A stretch of DNA of 64,000 bases from Bacillus sp. B-jedd (GTDB taxonomy: Bacteria > Bacillota > Bacilli > Bacillales > Cytobacillaceae), in contig NZ_CCXR01000001.1 of NCBI RefSeq assembly GCF_000821085.1, forward strand, positions 3,245,001 through 3,309,000. Direction: 5' to 3'. The translations under genes and the position numbers were made by a program. The notes under the pieces are model-generated. The model was not told the origin of the DNA. It made no database searches and saw only the letters and a list, made by a program, of their open reading frames with translations. Shown one piece after another: positions 18,087 to 25,210 of this stretch; positions within the stretch are counted from its first letter, which is position 1; every line of letters begins with the position of its first letter.

Positions 18087-19580
18087 TCAGCTTATGGTGA
18101 AGTTGAGGAGGTGTTGGTGTTTTTGGTGAAGGGTTTGTTTGGTTTGTTGATATTCCTCGATTTTGTTGGTGAGTGTCGTTTTTCGTTCTGTAATCATGCG
18201 CTGTACTTCTTTCGGGTTTGGGCCGCCTTGGATGCGGCGAATTTCAACGAAGTATTCCGGGGAGATGATTTTCTGCCATTCATCCTCGGTCAGCTTTACG
18301 TCGACGAATTTGCCGATGGCGGCGTTGATGCCATCGATGTCCCATTCGTACAGCTCTTTGCCCTGTTTGATTGTTTCCTTGGAAATGTAGCTTGCGACGG
18401 AATGCGCCTTTCTAAAAGAAATGCCATAATCCCTTGCGAGGGTGTCCGCCAGCTCGGTAATCGTGATGCTTGATTTCCTCGCCATTTCCAATGCATGTTC
18501 CTTATTCACCTTCAGCGTTGCAATGACGGCATACATGAGCGCCATGACCCGGTTCGCATTATTGAATGCACGGTATAAATGCGGCTGTAGGTCATCCTCT
18601 GTGTCAACGATATCCCCGAACGGTGTGTTATGGATCATGTTGACAGCGGCCAGCGCTTCGCCGTACGCGCTGCTAGCGATCGACCTTGAATGCTCAATCG
18701 ATACCGGGTTGCGCTTTTGCGGCATGATGCTGCTGCATTGGACGTATGGGTCCGCGACATAAAAGTTGCCGAACTCCCTTGTCACATGCTGAAGGAAATC
18801 CTGGATCCAGCGGCCCGTATTAATCATGCAGGTCATCAGCGCGGTCGATGTTTCAAGCAGATAATCCGCCCCGCCGATGCAATCATATGAATTCTCGATG
18901 ATCTTGTCGAAGCCGAGCAGCTCGCAAGTCCGTTCCCGGCTGATCGGGAAACCGGTCGTCGTCAAAGCCGCTGCCCCGAGCGACGATTGATTGACCGTTT
19001 CGTAGGCGGCCCAGAGCCGCTTAATATCCCTTTGCAAAACGTCATAAATGGCTAGGAAATAGTGGCCAAGCGTAGTCGGTTGCGCCGGCTGGGTATGCGT
19101 ATAGCCTGTCATGTACGTATCCGTGTTCCGCTCGGCCTGCTCGAGGAGCGCTTCGCTGAGCCGGTACGCGCTGCCGAGCAGATTGAGCAGATGCTCCCTT
19201 AGGACAAGGCGGTACATCGCAATCCCCATATCGTTGCGGCTTCGGCCTATGTGGATTTTTCCCGCCAGTTCCTCGCCGATTTCCTCGCCGATTCGCGCTT
19301 CCATCATGAAGAATAAATCTTCGAATTCCGGCTGATAAGCAAGCAGGGTCCTGTCCGATTTGCCAATCTTATTGATGCCTTCAAGCATCACCTTCGCTTC
19401 AGATTCCGGCACAATCCCCTGCTCGGCGAGCATAATTACGTGAGCCCGGTGGATATCGAACATCACGTCGAACAAGTAATCCCTCTGGTCGTTAAACACT
19501 GGCTTCAGCAGCTCTTCCACATACGTTTTTCCAGGAAAAGCGGTACCTTCATCCTTGATAAATCCTTCTAGTTTACTCAC
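18087..19580 (-). CDS. Divergent argininosuccinate-lyase-like enzyme (fumarate lyase superfamily)
   Basis: Cytosolic enzyme of about 497 residues in the aspartase/fumarase superfamily, which splits C-N bonds to release fumarate or a similar product. Conserved blocks are IHIGRSRNDM, GYTHTQPAQPTT and the signature loop CSSIMPQKRNP. In ArgH the corresponding sequences are usually GRSRNDQ and GSSIMPQK(K/R)NP. Here Gln is replaced by Met and the first Gly by Cys, so the substrate may not be argininosuccinate. The chain is about 40 residues longer than ArgH. A GTG at 19580 follows GGAG by 8 bases and gives a start like other family members; ATG 19622 is possible. It lies at the end of the ROK-ABC operon, with no other arginine gene nearby. 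Confidence 0.82.
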   Translation of the reverse strand: MSKLEGFIKDEGTAFPGKTYVEELLKPVFNDQRDYLFDVMFDIHRAHVIMLAEQGIVPESEAKVMLEGINKIGKSDRTLLAYQPEFEDLFFMMEARIGEEIGEELAGKIHIGRSRNDMGIAMYRLVLREHLLNLLGSAYRLSEALLEQAERNTDTYMTGYTHTQPAQPTTLGHYFLAIYDVLQRDIKRLWAAYETVNQSSLGAAALTTTGFPISRERTCELLGFDKIIENSYDCIGGADYLLETSTALMTCMINTGRWIQDFLQHVTREFGNFYVADPYVQCSSIMPQKRNPVSIEHSRSIASSAYGEALAAVNMIHNTPFGDIVDTEDDLQPHLYRAFNNANRVMALMYAVIATLKVNKEHALEMARKSSITITELADTLARDYGISFRKAHSVASYISKETIKQGKELYEWDIDGINAAIGKFVDVKLTEDEWQKIISPEYFVEIRRIQGGPNPKEVQRMITERKTTLTNKIEEYQQTKQTLHQKHQHLLNFTIS

Positions 19581-19784
19581 AATTTCATCTCCATTTATGA
19601 AAAGCTTTTGTTCCCCAAACATTCATTTCCGCCAATTTCCTTGCCCCATGCTATATTTGCTGAAAATCGCATCGTTAACAGGAACCTAGTAAAATCCCAA
19701 ACTTAGAACATCTACTTTTTTGCAAAATCGTATACTTCAAGAGGTTGGGCTTTACTGGACTGCCAAACTTCCCCAAACAACTTC

Positions 19785-21476
19785 TTACGACAATGAATTC
19801 TCGGCTTTCACCCCGAAGAATTTATTCGAGATGAACAGGACGAGGGCAATGAGGCCGATTTGAATCATCCCGTAGGCGGCGGCTTGGCCCATGTTAAACA
19901 TGCGGAGCTGATTCATGATTTCAATCGAGATTGGGCGATTTGAAATCGTGTAAAGCAGGACGGATGTCGGGAATTCCCCGACGGATTCAACGAAAGCTAG
20001 CAAGGTTCCGGCCAGCACGCCAGGCATGATGATGGGCAAAATGACCTTCCTGAACGTATAGAACCATTTTGCTCCAAGGCTTCGTGACGCCTCTTCAATC
20101 GAGTCATCGAGCTGCTCGAGCACCGCGTTCGTCGAGCGGACAACGAGCGGGATGTGACGGATGAAGTAAGCGAGCGGCAGAATCCAGAACGTTCCGACCA
20201 GCACATTCCCGAACGTGAAAATCGTCGGCTCGTTAAAAGCGAAAATCAGGTTCATCCCGATAACGGTCGCGGGCAACGCCCACGGAATCATCACGAGGAT
20301 ATCGACGAAGTTTTTGCCGACAAACTTCCGCTTGACGAGCAAGTATGATGTCAGCACGCCGAAGACAAGATTTCCGGCTGTCGCAATGAATGACAAGATC
20401 AAGCTGTTTTTCAGCGGCTTAAAGATATTCGGATCCTGGAACAAGAGCCGGTAGTTTTCAAAATTGAAAACCGACGGATATGTCTGCCATGTCCACGTCC
20501 CGTCAGGCACGAGCGACAGAAGCAGGATAGTGAAGTGCGGCAGGAGCAGAACGATGACGCCGAGAACGCCGACTGCTACCAAAATCCATTTCATGACCGG
20601 ATTCTTCACTTCGCTCCTATGCGCGCCAATTCCTTTTGAAGCCATCCGGTAATCCTTCCTGTTCTGGTACCAGCGCATGAACAACAGGAAGGCAATCGAG
20701 ACAATCGACAGAATGACCGATTGTGTCGCGGCAATTTCCATGTCGCCGTTCAATTTTGAAAAATAAATCTGCAGGCTCAGGACCCTGTAGCCTCCAGCGA
20801 GCAAAAACGGCGCGCTGAACGATGCCATCGAAATCATGAAGACGAGCAGCGACGCGGCGACAATCGCAGGTGTTAAAAGCGGGAAGGTGACCTGCCAGAA
20901 CACCTTGTACCTGCTCGCGCCGAGATTGTATGCAGCTTCTTCAAGCGACGGATCGATTTTATTGATCGCCGATGAGACCGTCATATAGAAATACACATAC
21001 ATCGTATAAGCGTGGACAATCAAAATGCCCGACACGCCGCCGATTTTGAACGGAACCTTTTCAAGTCCGAATAAATCTTTCATTGCATTCGGAATCAGAC
21101 CCGATTCACCGTATAAAAACATGAACGCCATGACGCCGACAAGCGAGGGCAGGACGATTGGCATGATGGCCGCCGAAGCGAAAAAGCCCCGGCCCGGAAA
21201 ATCGTAACGGTTGAAGATGAACGCGAGCGGAATTCCGATCAGCGCGCTCAGCAGAACGCTCAGCACGGAAATATAAACAGAATTCCAAAGCGCCTGCAGA
21301 TTCGTCCGCGATTCCTGAATAAAGAAATCCTCGTAGTTTCCAAAACTAAAGCTTCCGCCTTTGTCCAGGCTCTCGATGATCGTCCGGATCGACGGATAGA
21401 GCACATAGGCGAACAGGACGAGCAGAACGGGAATGAGCAGCAGAACGGTGAATCTCGTATCACGGTTCTTTATCAT
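19785..21476 (-). CDS. Fused ABC transporter permease (AfuB/FbpB-like)
   Basis: Inner-membrane protein of 563 residues containing two permease halves in one chain, as in FbpB/AfuB-type importers. Each half has an EAA loop for the ATPase: EEAAYNLGASRYKVFWQVTF in the first, EEASRSLGAKWFYTFRKVIL in the second. About twelve helices are expected. The ATG overlaps the ATPase gene stop by 4 bases. Members move ferric iron, 2-aminoethylphosphonate or sugar phosphates. With a ROK regulator and no iron-related genes, a sugar or sugar-phosphate-like substrate is more likely here, by inference. Confidence 0.9.
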   Translation of the reverse strand: MIKNRDTRFTVLLLIPVLLVLFAYVLYPSIRTIIESLDKGGSFSFGNYEDFFIQESRTNLQALWNSVYISVLSVLLSALIGIPLAFIFNRYDFPGRGFFASAAIMPIVLPSLVGVMAFMFLYGESGLIPNAMKDLFGLEKVPFKIGGVSGILIVHAYTMYVYFYMTVSSAINKIDPSLEEAAYNLGASRYKVFWQVTFPLLTPAIVAASLLVFMISMASFSAPFLLAGGYRVLSLQIYFSKLNGDMEIAATQSVILSIVSIAFLLFMRWYQNRKDYRMASKGIGAHRSEVKNPVMKWILVAVGVLGVIVLLLPHFTILLLSLVPDGTWTWQTYPSVFNFENYRLLFQDPNIFKPLKNSLILSFIATAGNLVFGVLTSYLLVKRKFVGKNFVDILVMIPWALPATVIGMNLIFAFNEPTIFTFGNVLVGTFWILPLAYFIRHIPLVVRSTNAVLEQLDDSIEEASRSLGAKWFYTFRKVILPIIMPGVLAGTLLAFVESVGEFPTSVLLYTISNRPISIEIMNQLRMFNMGQAAAYGMIQIGLIALVLFISNKFFGVKAENSLS

Positions 21477-22576
21477 GCCTGCTCACCACTCACGACCGGA
21501 ATGATTCGTATTTGGTCAGCGGGCAGTTCCGCCCATACTTCCGCGCCAGGCTGAAGATTCGTTTTCACGTTGTTCAGCATATTCGCCTGAAGAAGCGCAC
21601 CGTCGATATTGACTGTGGCATTGACGAGCGAACCGAAAAACTCGACTTTCTCGACCTTTCCCTTGAACACATTCGGTCTGGCAGAAGCCTCTTGATGAAG
21701 CATGATGGATTCAGGCCTGATGGACAATGCCTGCGCCCCCTTGTTATCCGGATTGAAGTTGAAAGGGTCATTATGTAAAACAAGCTTCTTCGCATTGCTG
21801 CCGATTTTGGCTGATACGGTTACTTGGTCATTTTCAACATTGTCTATTACCACCGGCAAAAGATTGATCTCGCCGATGAATCCGGCAACGAAATCGTTAG
21901 CCGGTTCATTGTAGATTTCAGAAGGTGTCCCGACCTGGTGGCAGACCCCGAAGTTGAACACGGCAATTCGGTCACTCATCGACAGAGCCTCCGCCTGGTC
22001 GTGGGTGACATAAATGGTCGTGATTTTGTATTCCTTTTGCAGCCTTAAAATCTCGCTCCTCATCTCATCCCTCAGCTTCGCATCGAGATTGCTGAGCGGT
22101 TCATCCAATAGCAGGATTTCCGGCTCGATGACCAGAGCCCGGGCAAGCGCGACACGCTGCTGCTGGCCCCCGCTTAACTGGCTAACCTGGCGTTCCGAAT
22201 ACTGGTCAAGCCTGACTTTGCGAAGAACCTCCTGGACACGGGCTTTCAATGCTGCCGAGCCTACTTTTCTCACTCTTAAGCCATAGGCGACATTTTCAAA
22301 AACCGTCATGTGGGGAAAAAGGGCATAGTTTTGAAAAACCATGCCCGTATTTCTTTTTTCTGGAGGTACTCGCGTCATATCCTTATCGCCGAACCGCACG
22401 ACACCTTTAGTCGGATAATAGAAGCCGGCGATCATGCGGAGAGTGGTTGTCTTTCCGCAGCCGCTTGGGCCAAGAAACGTGAAAAACTCGCCATCTTTAA
22501 TATCAAGATCCAAATGATCGACCGCGACCACTTTTCCGAAGGCTTTCTGGACATTCTCAATTTTTATTGACGCCAT
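21473..22576 (-). CDS. ABC transporter ATPase (FbpC/PotA-like)
   Basis: ATP-binding subunit of 367 residues that powers the preceding permease from the cytosolic face. It has Walker A GPSGCGKTT, Q-loop FQNYALF, signature LSGGQQQR, Walker B ILLLDEPLSNLD and the switch His in VTHDQAEAL. A C-terminal TOBE-type domain (about 240-367) is consistent with regulated CUT/Fbp-type importers. It starts 14 bases after the binding-protein gene stop and overlaps the permease gene. Confidence 0.95.
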   Translation of the reverse strand: MASIKIENVQKAFGKVVAVDHLDLDIKDGEFFTFLGPSGCGKTTTLRMIAGFYYPTKGVVRFGDKDMTRVPPEKRNTGMVFQNYALFPHMTVFENVAYGLRVRKVGSAALKARVQEVLRKVRLDQYSERQVSQLSGGQQQRVALARALVIEPEILLLDEPLSNLDAKLRDEMRSEILRLQKEYKITTIYVTHDQAEALSMSDRIAVFNFGVCHQVGTPSEIYNEPANDFVAGFIGEINLLPVVIDNVENDQVTVSAKIGSNAKKLVLHNDPFNFNPDNKGAQALSIRPESIMLHQEASARPNVFKGKVEKVEFFGSLVNATVNIDGALLQANMLNNVKTNLQPGAEVWAELPADQIRIIPVVSGEQA

Positions 22577-22590
22577 ACCGAGTACACTTC

Positions 22591-23688
22591 CTATTCTTTA
22601 ATTTCTTTCTCTCCGCTCTTAATGTTTTCATCCCAATACTTCATCCAGCCATCGCTTTCTTTCTGGAATACTTTCCAATCGATATCCATGGCCTTGATTT
22701 CAGTTTCGGTAATCCATTTCGGCAGATCCTTCACATCGTCCCTTGTCGGGATTCGGTAAAACTCTTCAGCCAATAGCTTCGCGGCTTCTGGTGTATTGAC
22801 AAACTCATAAAATGCTTCGGCAGCTTTCGGATGCTTCGCGCCTTTGACTTTTGCAATTCCTTCTGTCAAAACTGGAGTCCCGCTCTCCGGAATGATAAAT
22901 TCAAACGGGTAGTTTTTGTTTTCCTTCAGCATGACGACATCCGGCATAGCCCAGACGGAAAGGACTCCCTCCCCTTTGGCAACCTTGTTGTACATCATTT
23001 CAGGGTTAGCGGCGTATTCCTTTGTATTTGCGTCAAGCTTTTTCAGCCAATCGTAGCCTTTTTGCGGATCTTGGGAATCCTTGAAGTCGCGGTATATCAT
23101 CGCTGAGAAAATCGTCCTCATTGTCCCGGATGCAAGCGGATATCGAATGATAATCTTGTCCTTCCACTTTGAGTCAAGAAGTTCATCCCAATCCTTCGGC
23201 GCATCTTCCTTCTTCAGCTGTTTGCTGTTATACATGATGACTTCCGGTGTCTGGCTCGTTCCGGACCAGTGCCAATCAGGATCATGGAATGTTTTGTCCA
23301 GGCTGCCGGCATAGGAAGGCTCATATGGCTCAAGAAGGCCTTCATCTTTCGCCTGGTCGAAGTTCACGGAAGGAGCGCCCCACCAAATGTCAGCCTGCGG
23401 ATTGTTCTTTTCGGAACGGATCCGGTCAAGGATTTCCTGCGAACCCATGTCAAGCCATTCAACATCGACATCGTATTTATCCTCGAATTGCTTCTCGAAT
23501 TTAGACAAAATGTCCTTGCCATGAGGCGAGTACACAACGATTTTTTCTTCAAGCTTTTCCTTGTTGTCCCCAGCGTCGCCAGAAGACTTCTTGCTGTTCG
23601 ACCCTTCGTCATTCCCTCCGCAAGCCGCCAGCAGCAGCGAAGCTGACATTGTCAACGCCAATAAGGCTGAAACCTTTTTCTTTTTCAC
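22591..23688 (-). CDS. Solute-binding lipoprotein (AfuA/FbpA-like)
   Basis: Extracellular binding protein of 365 residues. The signal peptide ends in LLAAC with the lipidated Cys near 22, followed by a GNDEGSNSKK linker. The mature sequence (IVVYSPHGKDILSKFEKQFE) has the two-lobe family 1 fold. It starts the transport part of the operon, right after the ROK gene. The ligand is not known from sequence. AfuA of Actinobacillus was first assigned to iron and later shown to bind sugar phosphates, so annotation as an iron protein would be unsafe. Confidence 0.9.
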   Translation of the reverse strand: MKKKKVSALLALTMSASLLLAACGGNDEGSNSKKSSGDAGDNKEKLEEKIVVYSPHGKDILSKFEKQFEDKYDVDVEWLDMGSQEILDRIRSEKNNPQADIWWGAPSVNFDQAKDEGLLEPYEPSYAGSLDKTFHDPDWHWSGTSQTPEVIMYNSKQLKKEDAPKDWDELLDSKWKDKIIIRYPLASGTMRTIFSAMIYRDFKDSQDPQKGYDWLKKLDANTKEYAANPEMMYNKVAKGEGVLSVWAMPDVVMLKENKNYPFEFIIPESGTPVLTEGIAKVKGAKHPKAAEAFYEFVNTPEAAKLLAEEFYRIPTRDDVKDLPKWITETEIKAMDIDWKVFQKESDGWMKYWDENIKSGEKEIKE

Positions 23689-23706
23689 AAAAAATTCCCC
23701 CTAACC

Positions 23707-24909
23707 TTAAATTTTGAAAATGGTATCGTGCTCCCGAAGGAACAGTGAGACAGCTCCCATTGCGCCTGCATTCTCGCCAAGTTGGGAAATCTTTAATTCT
23801 GCCGGACTGGGAAGATACTGATTGACGATTTCCTTCATTTTTGGCAAAAGCAAATCTGCAGACTTGAAAACACCACCTCCTAAAATAATCACTTCCGGAT
23901 TTAACAGGCTTGCGGCGTTGATAATTCCGTAAGCAAGGTGCTCGATCGCCTCATCCAGAACAGCCAGGGCCGTTTCGTCGCCGGATTTCGCAAGTTTGAA
24001 CGCCATTTCGCCGGACAGCTCGCCCGCCTTCGCCTCTTCATAGAGGGAATGTTTGGGCTGCTTAAGCACCGCCTTCGTCAATCGCGCGCCAATCGCCTTC
24101 CCTCCCGCCACGCTTTCCAGGTAGCCATACCGATGGAAAACCGGCGTGAAATCACCTTTCATCTCATTCTTATCAGTAACCATATAGCCAAGCTCACCCG
24201 CGGCATAAGAGGAACCTCGGTAAAGCTTGTTATGGATGATAATCCCGCTGCCAATCCCTGTCCCGACGGCAATAAACAAAACATTCCGTTTGTTCTTCGC
24301 ATTGCCGAGCCATTGCTCCCCGAGCGCCGCCACATTGACATCATTGTCTACATACACGGGGAACGGAAAGAGTTGCTTTGCCTCTTGAATAAATGGATAA
24401 CGGACCCAGTTCAGGCTCGGCGCCTCGATGACAATACCCTTGCCTGTGTCGGTAATGCCGGGTACTCCGGCCCCCATGCCAAGTATTTTACTGCGGTCGA
24501 TGTTGTGTTTTTGAACAAGGGATTCAATTTCCTTCGCAACCTGCTTCAGCAAACCCGATTGCAAGAATTGCCCGGTTTTAAAACTGCTTGAGGCGACGAT
24601 ATTGCCGCCAAGGTCGCAAATAATCGTTTTGACTTTCGTGCCGCCGATATCGGTTCCGACAATAAAGAACGCTTTTTCGTTGAAATAAAGCTGAATTGGC
24701 CTTCTTCCGCCCTGGGAGGATGATTCACCGATTCCTTTTTCAAAAACAAGCTTCCCTTGGATCAGTTCATCAACGAGCATCGAGACGGTCGGTTTGCTAA
24801 TCCGCGCTTTTACGGCAATCTCAGCCCGTGAAATCGGCGAATACTCTCGGATGCAATTCAATACTTTCTTTTTGTTTTTCTCTTTTACAGTCATTTTGGT
24901 TGAGCTCAT
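23707..24909 (-). CDS. ROK-family transcriptional repressor
   Basis: Cytosolic regulator of about 400 residues. An N-terminal winged helix-turn-helix (about 10-60, ISRAEIAVKARISKPTVSML) is followed by a sugar-kinase-like domain with the phosphate loop GTDIGGTKVKT and GAGVPG. The ROK zinc motif (normally CxCGxxGCxE after ELGH) is absent: the region reads GELGYMVTDKN and then RYGYLESVAGG. This is unusual for the family. It is the first gene of the ABC-lyase operon and probably represses itself, the operon and the divergent PIG-L gene through the two inverted repeats in the 298-base intergenic region. ATG 24909 follows an alternative GTG. Confidence 0.9.
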   Translation of the reverse strand: MSSTKMTVKEKNKKKVLNCIREYSPISRAEIAVKARISKPTVSMLVDELIQGKLVFEKGIGESSSQGGRRPIQLYFNEKAFFIVGTDIGGTKVKTIICDLGGNIVASSSFKTGQFLQSGLLKQVAKEIESLVQKHNIDRSKILGMGAGVPGITDTGKGIVIEAPSLNWVRYPFIQEAKQLFPFPVYVDNDVNVAALGEQWLGNAKNKRNVLFIAVGTGIGSGIIIHNKLYRGSSYAAGELGYMVTDKNEMKGDFTPVFHRYGYLESVAGGKAIGARLTKAVLKQPKHSLYEEAKAGELSGEMAFKLAKSGDETALAVLDEAIEHLAYGIINAASLLNPEVIILGGGVFKSADLLLPKMKEIVNQYLPSPAELKISQLGENAGAMGAVSLFLREHDTIFKI

Positions 24910-24928
24910 CACATCACGGCCTTATAGG

Positions 24929-24957
24929 TTGGTTAGTAAAATCTACTAATTAACCAA
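24929..24957 (-). promoter_or_regulatory. Candidate ROK operator 1
   Basis: TTGGTTAGTA, a short spacer, then TACTAATTAACCAA form an inverted repeat. It lies immediately downstream of the -10 element at 24958-24963, so a bound repressor would block initiation. The half-site TTAGTA resembles XylR-type TTAGTTT half-sites, fitting a ROK repressor. Confidence 0.65.
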
Positions 24958-24986
24958 ACTATAACTTATTATGTAATCGTTTACAA
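24958..24986 (-). promoter_or_regulatory. Sigma-A-like promoter of the ROK-ABC operon
   Basis: On the minus strand TTGTAA (4 of 6 matches) and TATAGT (5 of 6) are separated by exactly 17 bases. The -35 overlaps the cre site and operator 1 lies just downstream of the -10, an arrangement expected for dual repression. Confidence 0.6.
24972..24985 (-). promoter_or_regulatory. cre (CcpA) site
   Basis: TGTAATCGTTTACA fits the cre consensus TGWAANCGNTNWCA with no mismatch and is nearly palindromic. It covers the -35 of the operon promoter, so CcpA binding would give catabolite repression of the importer. Confidence 0.75.
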
Positions 24987-25114
24987 GATTTTTAATTCTG
25001 AATTTACTGTTCTTTGTTTAACTAGGTCTAAACTCCTAATTTATAATTTTCCCAATATTGAAACATTTACTTCTGAAATCTGATGTGCTATTTCTTAGGA
25101 GACAGTTCCGCTGA

Positions 25115-25137
25115 GTTAGTTAGCTATTTTAACTAAC
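25115..25137 (+). promoter_or_regulatory. Candidate ROK operator 2
   Basis: GTTAGTTA, a 7-base spacer and TAACTAAC form a perfect inverted repeat, sharing the TTAGT core with operator 1. It lies 74 bases before the PIG-L gene start. No strong -35/-10 was recognised for this direction. Confidence 0.6.
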
Positions 25138-25210
25138 ATCAAAGGCAGTCTGGGAGGAATATCATTCCCGGTGAACTGGACATACATAAAAATGAAAGGG
25201 GTTACAAAAC

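Noticed and set aside
19785..23688. Ferric iron ABC importer as a firm assignment
   Set aside because: The family includes iron, phosphonate and sugar-phosphate carriers, and the ROK regulator and lyase do not suggest iron.
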